NCBI GenBank assembly: GCA_028641055.1
Contig: CM054058.1
Location: forward strand, 494,746,209-494,810,208
DNA: 64,000 bases
Reading direction: 5' to 3'
Source: Alopecurus myosuroides
Taxonomy: Eukaryota; Streptophyta; Magnoliopsida; Poales; Poaceae
The position numbers and the translations under genes were made by a program. The notes beneath the pieces were generated by a model. That model worked only from the letters and a program-made list of their open reading frames with translations. It was not told where the DNA came from and did not search any database. This document shows, one piece after another, positions 46,740 to 58,930 of the stretch (within the stretch, counting starts at the first letter, position 1; each line of letters begins with the position of its first letter).

Positions 46740-47440
46740 GCTATGACATATTTCAATACTTTATGTAGATGGCATATGGTTGATTGGAAAATATGTATTT
46801 TAAATTAACACGGTTAAGATTTTATTATTGATGAAAGGCTTAGAAGATATTGGGCATCGATATCTATAATAGATGGATTCAAGCGTCTGGTATGATTGAA
46901 GCCAAATTACATAGATAACATATCGAAGTAAGTCAATATGGAAATGACAAGAAAGAGTTATTGTCACATGGAAAATAATTGAGCAAGATTCAAGTGTTTT
47001 GACACATGATAAGCATCATTGAAATTGAGATTTCTAAGTCATGTTTCCATGCTATGTAGACAACCAGATAAGTCCTATGCTATAAAATATTATAGCAGGA
47101 TAATTCATATGATGATTAGACAACAGTGGGAGAGATCCTTATGTCATTTTAGAAATGCTAAGGATATGTTTTCCTATGTAGTAATGACATAATATTATTT
47201 GTAATATGTTAGACTAATAGTCTTGTCATTTATTCAAGTAATTTTATCTCAATTAAAATATGTGATGAAGGGTAACACAATAGGCTGGAAGAAAGTTCCA
47301 TGCTGGATTTGAAAGTGTTTCAAAATTAAAGTATTGTGACGGATACTACAACAAAGGCTAATTATATCGTTGTGTTGACAACAAAATAATAAGAGTATTT
47401 TGTGTCAAGGAGTTCTTTATTGAACTTGGTGAATTTCCAA
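46740..47440 (+). pseudogene. Copia reverse transcriptase and RNase H remnants
   Basis: Recognisable pieces in order: ILYVDGIWLIGKYV (about 46755-46797, from the catalytic YVDD, second Asp now Gly), LRNAKDMFSY (about 47148-47180), TTTKANYIVV (about 47345-47380, from the RNase H TTEAEYIA motif) and EFFIELGEFP (about 47410-47440). Stop codons and frame changes lie between them. It belongs to the element whose right LTR starts at 47720, and is dead. Confidence 0.7.
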
Positions 47441-47704
47441 GAATGCTGACACTATGAAGCTACATTTTCACAATGTTAGTAACATTGGTTTAAGCTGAGG
47501 AATTAAATTTTCACCGGTTGACCAAATATATACAAAGCCATATCATTAGAGAATGAGTGATGCGTGTAGACGCAAAGAACATGCAAATACAATAGGACCT
47601 GAACAGTTCAGGTCTTTTTGATGATGTTTACCACATGCGAAGCATGGTAACAACACTGGAACGCCATATCTGTTAAGTGCTTACAGACTAGATTATTGAC
47701 TCTA

Positions 47705-47719
47705 GTGCAAGTGGGAGAC
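47705..47719 (+). other. Polypurine tract of the copia element
   Basis: GTGCAAGTGGGAGAC immediately before the right LTR start TGAAGGG, the usual copia plus-strand primer. Confidence 0.7.
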
Positions 47720-49373
47720 TGAAGGGAATATGCCCGAGAGGCAATAATAAAGTGGTTATTATCTTATTCCTTGTTTATGATAAATCTTTATTTCTCATGC
47801 TAGAATTGTATTAACCGGAAACGTTGATACATGTGTGTTTAATAAACAAACAATGGTTCCTAGTAAAACCTCTCTTTTAACTAGCTCGTTGATTAATAGA
47901 TGATCAAGGTTTCCTGACCATTTACATTGGATGTTGTTAATAACGAGGTCATGTCATTAGAAGAATGATGTGATGAACACATACCCAATATCAAGATAAC
48001 AATACGATCAAGTCATTTAGTTTATATTGTTATATCTTGCATACGAAGTAACTTATTCCTTAGACCATGAGATCATGTCAATCACTGATACCGGAAGGTT
48101 CTTTGATGTCATCAAACGTCACACCGTAACAGGGTGACTATAAAGGTGTCTTTAGGTATTCGGAAAGTATTAGTTGAGGCTCATGGATCAAAAGAGGGAT
48201 TTGTCCGTCCAAAATGACGGAGAGATATACTCTGGGCCCTCTCGGTGATATCACATCGACACCGCTTGCAAGCACGTGATATGATCACAAGGATGTCATA
48301 TCACGAAAACAAGAAAAGAGTAATTGTCGGTAACGAGATCAAAACAAGGTATGTGTGATACCGATGATCGGATCTCGAACAAGTAAAATATCGCGAGACA
48401 AAGGGAATAGTCACGACGTTGATGGTTCACACGATCACGATAGTCATCGTTGAATACATAGGAGTCATCACGGATCTCCAGATCCCACTGTTGATTATTT
48501 ATCGGAGAGGAGTCTCGATCATTTCTATGTTATTCGCGAACCGTAGGGTGACACACTTAAGGTTCGATGACAAATTTGAGAGGATACGGAATATCGGAGA
48601 AAAGTTTGGACAACACCGAAATTGTTTCGGGGAATATTGAAATAGTCACCGGAATTTTTTCGGGGAATATTGAAATAGTTCAAGGTGGTATATGTGAATG
48701 TTTGATTAACAAATAGTTCAAGGGGGTAAGTGTTAATGTTTGCTAATCGTATTAACAAATATTAAAATAAAGAAATAAAATTGTTTTATTTATTTATTAA
48801 AGAAAACCCTTGGAATTTTGGGTTGGAATTGATGAGAGAATGAGTGGGTTGAGTGGATAATCCACCCACATGATGAGGGGAGAGGTGGAGGCATCAAAAT
48901 TTCGTGGCTGCCTCCCCTCCTATAAATAGAGAGCATGAGATCCCTCTCCCTCACACACTTGGTGTCATCTCCATCTCCATCCTCCCCTCTGATCCACCTC
49001 ATGTTCATGCGCTTGGCGAAGCCCTGAACGAAGTTTTCTCCACCACACCACGCTGTCGTGCTGCTGGTTTCCGAGGGATACTCTACTTCCGCTGCCCCGC
49101 TGGATCGAGGGAACGGAGGTCGTCATCAACCGTACGTGTGACCGATCACAGAGGCACCGCCGGAATGCGGTGCACATCTTCTCGTTATCGGGATCGGTGT
49201 GAGTACGACTACGCCAACAACGAGATTTGATCTCGTAACGCTTTGTGTCTTCGAGGGTATGTGTTCTCCTTAACCCTCTCTTTGCCGTTGCACTTCGTCT
49301 CCTAGATTAGATCTTGGCCTTTCAGGTGTCTCTCACGTAGGAATTTTTTGTTTTCTATGCAACGACCCCTTCA
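47720..49373 (+). repeat. 3' LTR of the decayed copia element
   Basis: TGAAGGGAATATGCCC to AACGACCCCTTCA. It keeps the TG terminus that the left LTR has lost. ACGAT (49374-49378) follows, matching GCGAT before the left LTR at four of five positions. Confidence 0.88.
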
Positions 49374-49966
49374 ACGATGTGTAAGAGGGATGTGATCTAG
49401 TCTGGGAGGACGGGTACTGGAGGTGAGAAGGGGGAGTAGTCGATTCTTTGGGCGAGGGCCTAGGGGGATAAGGGAGGGTTTCAAATGATTACAGAAATGC
49501 CCTCTGCGATAAAGTTTGACGGTTGTGTGCGGGAGGGCTGAGAAGTAATATTCTTGCGCGAAAAAATTTGAGTGGGCTGCCCTGGCGCCAAATTTTCGGA
49601 AAGACGCGAAATTTTGGCGGAAGTGCGGGAAACTATGCTAGCCGTTGGATGTTGATGGTTGGCTTAAACAAATTGACCATTTATGCAATAATTTACTAAA
49701 GGGACCTTGTGAGGAAATAAAGAACCATTATGAAATAATTTTGGGGTTGAGGTCGTCGGGCATAAAGCGTGTTAGAATATGGAGAATGGTTCTCTGTGAA
49801 ACCCACAATAACTAAAGAACTACAGATAACTGAGTACTTGCAACACAACACATATTAACTTAATTATAGAGTAGAAAAACACAATCATAGCACACACAGA
49901 CGTGTTGACAAGTAAAACACGACGAGTCGGCGACGTAGCAGGTTACATATATGCTCTATAAGCACA
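49374..49966. other. Sequence to the right of the copia insertion, no gene
   Basis: Continues the DNA seen at 30389-31216. Contains TGGCGCCAAATTTTCGG and GCGAAATTTTGGCGGAAG, short GC/AT alternations typical of gene 5' regions or transposon ends, then AT-rich sequence. No CACTA right end was found here. Confidence 0.4.
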
Positions 49967-50170
49967 CTAGTTGCCGCGATGAAGGACACGAACAACCGTA
50001 CGCACGAGTGGGACAGACTCGTTCCATAGGAGCAAAGGGTTGACCTGGATGCAGCACACCAGGGTGTCGTTCAGCAGGTAGAGACCGCTGTGCAGATTTG
50101 CTCCTGAGCCATGCTCCCAAAGCCTGGCGTAGACCCCGCCGCCATCCTTGCCGTGGTCGATGATGAACAT
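49967..50170 (-). other. Unrecognised 67-aa ORF, possible exon fragment
   Basis: ATG-initiated frame MFIIDHGKDGGGVYARLWEH... ending ...RTVVRVLHRGN, with GC-rich, gene-like composition unlike its AT-rich left flank. I recognise no family. The ATG abuts the truncated LTR at about 50177, so the fragment was probably joined to it by a rearrangement. Could be one exon of a lost gene. Confidence 0.3.
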
Positions 50171-50176
50171 ACGCTC

Positions 50177-50667
50177 GGGTCCATAGCAGTAGCTAGATGG
50201 TTGTCCTCTCCTCTTTATGCCTTATGTTTAGATCCCGTGAGCTGCCCTACATGATCAAGATCATCTTATTGTAATGCTACATGTTGTGTTTGCAGGGATC
50301 CGATGATTATTGAATGCTATGTCTCTTGATTATCAATCTATCATGTTTTCTTCATGTGTATGTTATTTATGATCTTGCATGCTCTCCGTTGTTAGTAGAT
50401 GCTCTAGCCAAGTAGATACTAGTGACTCCAAGAGGGAGTATTTATGATCGATAGTGGGTTCATGCCTCATTTTCATCTGTGCTCGAGTGACGGAAACGTG
50501 ACGGATAGAGGATGTGATGTTGTCATTAGGGAGAAAACAACGATGTTTACTTTGTTTACATTACACACTTTGCTTACGGCGATTATCTGTTTCTTGCAAC
50601 TTAATACCCAACGTTTGTTTGGATGATATTCGGAGGGTGGATTATTAGTCATGAGGATGATGGTCTA
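50177..50667 (+). mobile_element. Sabrina-type LTR fragment, first part
   Basis: GGGTCCATAGCAGTAGCTAG, CTCTCCGTTGTTAGTAGATGC, TCGATAGTGGGTTCATGCCTC and AGGGAGAAAACAACG are the reverse complement of blocks in the LTR at 18339-19931. It lies in the opposite orientation to the two complete gypsy elements. It is 5'-truncated and interrupted at GTCTA; the rest follows at 56762. Confidence 0.8.
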
Positions 50668-53600
50668 TGCGGTGACCCAGCACACCACTGCATGTGTAGT
50701 GCGCAAGTCGTTGACATAATACTCACAGAAGGACTTATCCGTGAATATTACATCCCTTAGAGTGGTACAACAGAAACATAGCAGGTCCAAGCAAAGATAT
50801 AGGATACAAACCTGTTCATTACAAAATCTTGATAATCTCCCTTTGAAGTATCAAAGAAGATCTCATCCAAATGAAACATCAGAAGAAGCAATTCGAAGCT
50901 CCGAGCTGGAGAAGAACTCTAGCTCAGAACCTAATCCACTATGACTGATGTCAGCCCTAATATATGGCTTGTGAGAATCTAATTTGCACTAATGGACTTC
51001 ACCTACACATCGATAGAATCTCCTCCACCGACGTTGTTGATGATGATGCCTCACTGGCTAAGTAAGATATGACTCCACCTAGCTTCATGAGGTAGAGATG
51101 GCTTCCCGATGAAGAATTACATAAGGCTTCAACTCTAAGCAGGGTTTCAAAAGGGAACGAATGAGTAACGAGCATTACTCAACAAGTTCATGATATATAG
51201 TGGGTAGTTTGATGCACTAACTACAGGTTTAGAATCAAAAGAGTCATAAGATAATGCAAGGTTTTGTAAATTTTTCTTCAAGAGGTTGCTTTTAATTCTG
51301 AAAACTATGCCTGCCAGACCATCACACGAGCTAGAACTTCATGGAGTTGCCTTTCCTGTGGCGTTCGCAGTTCCTTCCCGGAACAGGGGGTAACATGCCA
51401 CATCCTTTTACACTATGCAGAGGTGCGTTACTTTACCCACAGGCGATTAAGACCATGTTGCACAACCAGGTGTACACTCGTGTCCACTCCAACTTAGGTG
51501 TGGGGCCCGGTTGTTGATCCAAGCCAAACCATGTTTCTCTGCACAACGCATCCCACCCATTTCTGCCAGCAGGTGGAACCCCTAATTCTACCCCTCACGG
51601 TAGAGATCTAGGCGCCCCTGGCAGACACTCATAGACCCCAGAGTCCGTGGGACGTAAGGGCTCCCACCCATGTGCATGTAGTCCCTCAAGACCTATAGCG
51701 TATGTCTCTGGCAGTCCGTTGACATGCGAACGGGAAAAGATCACAGCTAACTCGCCCCATACAAGATCCATGGTTAACGCGGTATTTACGACGAATCGAG
51801 TTCTGGCGGCATTTGTGGTTAATTCCTAGGTAATACTTTCCCATGCAGATGGAACCTTCCTTTGACCTATTCATCTTACCATGGTCCCATCCGCCCACCA
51901 AACAGAACACTACCACTCGAGTAGTCATTCAAGTAGTCATATTATTATAAAATAGGATCATGCATTATTTTGCGAATAGGTGGTAATATGATAGGGTTTA
52001 TGCAAATAGTTCTTTAGGAAATACTGCAAAGGATATGAGCAAGTGATGAACTCGCCTGAGATAGAAGTAATGACAATAATATCCATGTCTTCAGGGTTCG
52101 AGGGTCGTGTAGAGAAATCCCGAGATCTGGAAGATAACAAAGTACTCCCAATAAGGACTACAAAAACCCTGGCAATATGATACATGCATACTAATGAGAT
52201 GCATCACAAAATACCCTGGAAAATACCCCAGCTTAGAAGTGTAAGCTATAATCGATACGATACTAAGATCATATTTGTCTTAGATGACTTAGAGTTATTT
52301 CTATTACTTGTGGTGATGAGGTTATTGCTCCTTTTATACTTACATGTGTTTCACTTTTATTTAACAAACAATTGTTATGATGTTTTAAGTTATGAGTAGT
52401 TATCACATGGTTAGACAATGAAACAATAGCACGTTGAGAACAACTATTGAAAATATAACAAACACATTCTATTTTACGTTTAAAAGTATAGGGCTAACGA
52501 CAAAGTGTTTAATTGAAAATGATGAAATAATACAACCAATCCTATCATCAAATAATTGGCTAATGAATGGTGATGATAGGCTTAGTAGGTGTGAAACACT
52601 AGGGTTTTATTAATCAGGAAAATACTGTTGTGGTAATTATTTCTAGTTATGAAGGAACATGATAGAATTTCATTATACTCTCAGAAACAAGTTTATAAGT
52701 TAATCAAAATGTTTTATGTTTTACCTATTTGAATTGGAAATGCTTTTCTCTTAAATTTGATATAACATTTGAAATTTTCTGAAAAGATTTCAATAAGTTA
52801 TTAATTTATTAATTTTAAATAAATTAAATGACTAGGCAAAATATTGCACACAAGAAAACTTGGTCAAATGACTTTAAAAACATCATAGATGATCTGCATT
52901 TGTCATTTTAAGAAATTTGGTATCTAACTTGTTTTTTTCTAAATTTTAAATTATTTTTTTTCTCAATTTTAAATGAATTAATTCAAATTTAAATAATATT
53001 TAATTTTTAAACTTTATCACATATTTTTAAAAAGTTGATAAATATTTATATTTTATTTTTCTATTCATTTTCATATCTTATTTGTATTTTTCTGATTATT
53101 AGATTAAAAGTTATTGAATTATTGAGTTTATGAATTATTCTGCCTATTTTAAATTGACACGTGGGGTCCACCTGTCAGTTTTATTTTTTAATTGGAAAAT
53201 AAATATAAAAGAAAAGGAAAAGGGCCCATGACATCATGATGACGTCATGCTTACGCCAGCTTATGGAGAAATCTCTCCTGTGAGTACGAATTCGATGGAT
53301 TTGCTGCGAATTGGTGCAATTAACTTGGGCTACTGGCTAGAGGAGGGCACGACGTGTCTGCGGGTGGAGGCGTTTGGACCAAATGATCATCGGAGCACCG
53401 GTGGTGAGCACTAGCGCCGCGACGGTTGGCGGCGCTCGGTGACAGAGAGGAATTAGGGCCTCAAATCCCGAACCAAAAACACCGGAAGGTGCGTGAGCTT
53501 ACCAAGAACACGGTGATGTGGACGGTGTGACACGGCGTGGTAGAAATCGACGGCATGCTTCCGCGGCGGCCGGAACAGAGAGCAAAGGAAACGACTGAAT

Positions 53601-56600
53601 TCCCTGGCTCCCAGGCCTCCCAGCTAACGAGGTTTAGTAGAGAGGTAGAGGAGGTACAACGCATCCAGTGGTGGCCTCCGTTCTTCGTGAGGTGGACGGA
53701 AACAAAGGCGGCGAGTGGCAGCCATACGGCTAGGGTTAGGGCTTTCACACGGGACAGGAACGGAGAGAGAGGCAGCGAGGCGAGAGTATGAAAGAGAGCT
53801 CGACGCGGACGACTCCTGGTGGCCTTATCCTTGCAAATCGGCGGTAGCAGGAGGTGGCAGTGGCAAGGCCACAACATCGTTCTCCTCTTCCTTCTGGCAG
53901 AGGAAGAAGAAAGAGGAAAAGAAATGGTGATTTTCGATAATCCCCTGGAGGTTCTAAAATTTCCAACTTGGTCCTTCAGTCTTTACAACTGAGAAGAAAA
54001 TATTGTTTTTAGGGCTTATTTGTAATCCTAAAAATTATTAAAAATCATATTTATAATCCTTATCAAATTTCACACCTCGCCATGTTTTGTCTTGGGGAAA
54101 TTGAATAATTTTTTTATTTTCACACTAGGGTGCTTAATCAAGTGGCTTTCGTTATTTGCTCTCATTTAATAAATTATCTGGCTTTTAAAATTATTTTTGT
54201 ATAAGGTATGACATGAAAACACACCACCAACATGTTATTGAAAGAACTGTGTGTTCTACATTGGACAATCATAGATATAAATCCTTTAGGAAAGAGTTTG
54301 GTAAATTACTTAGTAGTCTTTTTCTTTTATGCATTGTTCACAAAATCACCATGTAGGGAATTTTATTCTAGATCATGCCAAATGATTTTAGTGGGGAAAT
54401 AGACTTGTTTTCCTTTATGTAGCTTTGTTCTTTTCATATTTTAGGTTCTTATTAATTCTGGTGGACCTTTCTTTATATTGTGTGCAAGTCATGTTTGTTG
54501 TTTTTAGTACCTGATTAAGTGGAAAACATGAGTGGCTTTAGAATTTTCATAGTTGAGGTTCTTGCCAAGTGTGGTGAACATTTCCTTATATTGTTTGTAA
54601 GCCATGTTTTAATATATAGGTACTTGATCAGGTGTATAACATGAGTGTCTCAGGATCACATTGATTCCCAATATCAAGAGACTATATGTTTGTTTTCCAA
54701 CCTTGTTGTTGTTGACAAGTATGGATATTATCCCATGCTTGTTTTAGAAACATGTGTTCATTTTCATGGTTATGTGTGTAGTTACTTGTTTCCATTTACC
54801 TTACATAACACAAGATATTTTTATGCATCGTCTTGTTATTATTTATTACTGGATACTTGTTTCCATTTAAGAGATTTATTATATGTTCCTCATCTATGAT
54901 GAGCTTGACAAGGCATAGAGATTATAGATTCTCTAACAATAACTAATGCTTCACTGAATAATTTCTTACTAAGACAGTGTTGCTCCTTGTTAACTTCTGT
55001 TGCTTGATGTTCTTCTCTCTAGTTGACACTTGTCTTCAGATACTCCTTTTGTCACTTGCAAGTAATATCAGCCATGGGATTCCATCTTCAACTATCTCAC
55101 CCTTGTGGTGGAAACAACCAGTTATTCCAAGCAAAGATTTTACTTAGATGATTATAAAAGTATGTAAGTTTGTTTTATGACATCAAGTTGCCATATGCAT
55201 ATAAGAAGAATTTGTTGAAAAGTGGTGACTTGCCTCCAAATTACTAATCATATACAATAGACTGTGATATACTAGGTTATTCAACCTTCTGTTTGTTTGT
55301 GTATGACAATAAATTGTTTGAGTATACAAAAGTGAGATGTTAATAAGGTAGCTAGTATTGTTACCAAACTACTTATATATAACACTAACATTGGAATATC
55401 ACACTATTTCTTGAGAAATTGATAAGATCAGATTAAGATATAAGAGTTTCTGAATACTCTTATAATAGATTGGAGTAGCACTTCTAGAACAATCTGAAGA
55501 ATCCTTCTGCATATTTTCTTGTGGTAGTTCCTCTTTTCTTGTGGTCTTCTCTTGCAGAATGACTTAGAGAATATTGGGAAACAAAATAGAACGATCTAGA
55601 CAACACAACAAGTTCTAGATTAAGAGTTAGTTGATGCTTTTATTATCCTTCCATATACTTTTTATTTTATTTCCCATAAGATAAGTACTTATTTCATATA
55701 TGATCGGTTTTACTTAGCTATCAATTCAATTCCCCTAATAGAGGTTATAACTTGTTGTTATTCATTAGTTGTATCCAGAGATACTTTAATTTTTGAATGT
55801 TGATTTGGATAGAAATGTGGAGTGTTTGTGGAATGATGACTTAAGATAGTAAGTTGATCACATGGTTCATTGATGTGTTGAGATCTTATATGCCCACTTG
55901 TATAAGATGAATAAGACAATGAGCATGAGAATATTATTGGGGTTTAATGACTTATGTCATAGTTGTTAGTTGTTTATCTCAGGTATCATGTTGTTACTTT
56001 ATATTCTTCTTTTTATTACCTTTTTCATTCATAATGCAGATATAGAGGTTTAGGAATATCATATGTAATCATCAAGGTTTAACAGTAGTTTAAGAAGATT
56101 TATTTCTTCTTTTAGGAACTTCTTTTATGGTTGATGAGATATCTACATGTTCGATAAATATGTTAATACAATTATTATGTCATTTCCCACTTGTGGGGTG
56201 TGATTTAATACTCGTTTGTATCATTTGTACTATTGAACCTTTGTTATTTACTTGTGGAGGTTCACTAAATATTTATTACATGATTTAGAAAGATGTTGGG
56301 TAAATGAATTGATAACTTAGAGAGTTGTTCTTTTATACGACATAACATATCTATTGATGAGATTGTTCAATTGTGTAATACTCATTTGTGGAAGTATGAT
56401 TATCAGTTATGTGATTTGGATACTCACCCCTGTTTGAGTTGTAGATACCTAGTGAATTATCCCAAGTCACTTATAGACTTGTGGTTAAGGTTGTTGAGAG
56501 TTTGTGTTTGATCATAACCAATTATGGTTTGTCTTATCAAATGATTTGGTTTGTAGAGATACTATGTTATAAAGTTCACTCCAAATGTACTCTCGAACAG

Positions 56601-56756
56601 ATGATCTAAACCTAATTCATCATGTCAAGTGAAACATTGTTCACTTTGCTTCGTTTGAACTATTGCGCCAAAATTCCAGTATTTTTAGATGCATGCTATG
56701 GAAATGCACATGTTATATTTAGATCCTTATAACCTCCAAAATACTGGGACGTTACA
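50668..56756 (-). mobile_element. 6.1 kb insertion, probably a giant solo LTR
   Basis: GTCTA at 50663-50667 and 56757-56761 flank a block starting TGCGGTGACCC and ending GGGACGTTACA, that is, TG...CA ends. On the minus strand it starts TGTAACGTCCCAG, a usual grass LTR start. I found no copy of either end inside the block, no primer-binding site and no polymerase or Gag motif, so it behaves as one long LTR, perhaps Sukkula-like. It contains TGACACGTGGGGTCCACCTGTCAG and GC-rich DNA at 53160-53930 and AT-rich DNA elsewhere; frames such as 53461-53877 are not supported. A decayed element whose LTR copies I failed to see is the alternative. Confidence 0.62.
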
Positions 56757-56761
56757 GTCTA

Positions 56762-57299
56762 TGTATCTTGTTGTAATGCCCGCATGAATCTCAAAGTAAT
56801 CATCATGTCATGCATGTTTCATTATCTATCAATTGCCTAGCTGTAATTTGTTCACCACACATGTTAGCTATCTTTTATGGAGAGACACCTCTAGTGAACT
56901 GTGGACCCTGGTCCATTTTCTCATACTAATAATACACACACTGCTTCCACTGTTTTCACACTGCTTCCACTGTTTTCACAGAGCTACTGCTATTTTCATA
57001 TTGTTCTCATACTATTTTCCACACCATACGTTTAGAACCTTTGTGTTCAGCAAAACCAGTGAGATTGACAACCTCACTACTTCGTTGGGGCAAAGTGAAT
57101 TGATTGTGTTGTGTAGGTTCCACGTTTCTGTTGAACCCGTAGTGCGCCCTACCACCTCAGCTGCATCAACCTTCAGAAGTTGCTTCTTTCTCCTACTGGT
57201 CGATTCAACCTTGGCTTATTTTCTAGAGGGAAACTTGCTGCTGTGCTCATAAAACCTTCCTCTTGGGGTCTCCCAGCGAGTTCAAGACCTGCACCATCA
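56762..57299 (+). mobile_element. Sabrina-type LTR fragment, second part
   Basis: Continues 50177-50667 after the GTCTA duplication: TTGTAATGCCCGCATGAATC, AATTTGTTCACCACACATGTTAG, TTGACAACCTCACTACTTCG and the end GACCTGCACCATCA. Together they give about two thirds of one LTR with its true 3' end. No primer-binding site follows it, so it was a solo or truncated LTR. A CTGCTTCCACTGTTTTCACA duplication is at 56941-56980. Confidence 0.8.
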
Positions 57300-57885
57300 G
57301 GTACTCCATGTGAGTATTTAAAGTTTAGTGTGCAGTTGAAGTGAGTACAATTTGTTTATAATGTGCTCTAGTCATTGATAATGCTTTATCCAACAATTCC
57401 ACAGGTTAATGATGAATATTTGCAAGCTAGCTTCTATTCTTGTTACGGTTTTCACTAAGGATTCCTTGCCAACACATTGTAGCTATCCATGTCCTGGTGA
57501 CTTTGCGATGTGTATCAGAACCAAAACCCGGAGCTCCTGGCTTGGGGATGCTCCGGCTGTCGTCACGGCTTCTCTGACTTTGGGTGTGCCCATGAAGCAT
57601 GACGCTTGTCTATGGTGCCGATAGAGCAAGCGTGTAGCAGTGACTGAGATCAAGCATAGTGCTTCTGCCGTGCCGCATTCATTGCCGATTCCCGCTCTTC
57701 CCTGCATCCCCGCTGCTCGTTCGTGGGTCTCCAAGGTTATGTCAATATCCATATGGTTATGTCAATATCTTAATGAAATTGTGTCTATATTTGTGTCAAA
57801 ATTACTAAATGCAATCCTTAATCCTGTATATTGAACTGTACAAGACTTATATGGACTAGTTAGTTGATTTAAGATGCATTTGTTT
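57300..57885 (+). other. Unassigned spacer between two LTR fragments
   Basis: CAACAATTCCACAG|GTTAATG (57390-57410) looks like an intron/exon border, and 57480-57740 is GC-richer, then AT-rich 3'-UTR-like sequence. The frames in both strands (57409-57624, 57483-57752) match nothing I know. Confidence 0.3.
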
Positions 57886-58930
57886 GGTGCTTGATAAATC
57901 CTTAATTTCTGATGTTCCATGTTATTTCCTACATGTTTGCTATTCACTTTATGTCATTTTTATCGATTCCCCGGACTAACCTATTGACAAGATGCCACAC
58001 AGCCAGTTCCATGTTTTCTGTTGTTTTTAGTTTCGGAAAAGTTTTTATGAAAATATTCTCGGAATTGGAAAATTCGAAGCCCCGAAGTCTTAGAATTCCC
58101 GAAGGTTCCACGGAGTCCCGAAGAGGCCCGGAGAGGGGCACAGGGGGGCCACACCATAGGGCAGCGCCCCCTAGCCGTGCCTAGGGGTGGTGTGGGCCCC
58201 TCGGGCGTCCACCGCCATAGCCCTTTTGCCTATATAATCCCCCCGATACGTGAACGCTAGATATATACCACTTTTCCCGAGAAACAACCGAGGCCGCCGT
58301 CATCATCATCCCGAGATCGGAAGGGTTCTGGAGCTCTCCCCGGCACCCTGCCGGGAGGGGAATTCATCACCGGAGGGGTCTACACCACCATGCCCTCCTC
58401 CGGAGTGATGCGTGAGTAGTTCATCCCTGGACTACGGGTCCATAGAAGTAGCTAGATGGTCGTCTTCTCCACTTTATGGCTCATGTTTAGATCTCATGAG
58501 CTGCCCTACATGATGGAGATCATCTTTATGTAATGCTACATGTTCTGTTTAATGGGATCCGATGAATGTTGAATATTATGTTTTCTGATTATCAATCTAT
58601 CATGTTATCTTCATGCATATATTATTTATGATCTTGCACGCTATCCGTTATTAGTAGATGCTCTAGGAAAGTAGATGCTAGTAACTCCAGGAGGGAGTAT
58701 TTATGCTCGATAGTGGGTTCATGCCTCCTTTGCATCTGTGCTCGAGTGACAGAAACGTGACAGATGGAGGATGTGTTGTTGCCATTAGGGAGAAAACAAC
58801 GGTGTTTACTTCGTTTAGATTGTTTACATTACACACTTTGCTTACTGCGATTATCTGTTGCTTGCAACATAATACCCAACGTTTGTTCGAATGATATTCA
58901 GAGTGTGGATTATTAGTCATAGATGCAGAG
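57886..58930 (+). mobile_element. Second Sabrina-type LTR fragment, plus orientation
   Basis: From AATCCTTAATTTCTGATGTTCC through TCCCGAAGGTTCCACGGAG, CACCCTGCCGGGAGGGGAATTC and GGGTCCATAGAAGTAGC to GTGTGGATTATTAGTCATAG. It is the first two thirds of the LTR, the complement of 18900-19920, lacking the TGATACGTC terminus. It overlaps in content with 50177-50667, so it is a different copy. Confidence 0.8.

Larger units (their letters stand above)
31217..49373 (+). mobile_element. Decayed copia element with 1.6 kb LTRs, interrupted by CACTA-B
   Basis: Left LTR 31217-32840 and right LTR 47720-49373 align throughout. A Met-tRNA-type primer-binding site follows the left LTR and a purine tract precedes the right one. 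The presumed target duplication is GCGAT/ACGAT, one mismatch. The canonical TG start of the left LTR is TC. Net of the CACTA insertion the element is about 8.2 kb, plus-oriented. Its polymerase gene can be followed in fragments (integrase at 35235-35542 and 45489-45700, reverse transcriptase/RNase H at 46740-47440) with many stops. The LTR start AAGGGAATATGCCC is familiar from a Triticeae copia group that I cannot name safely. Confidence 0.88.

Noticed and set aside
53461..53877. 138-codon minus-strand frame in the 6.1 kb insertion
   Set aside because: GC-rich LTR sequence with open frames on both strands and no domain; no start-codon or splice support.
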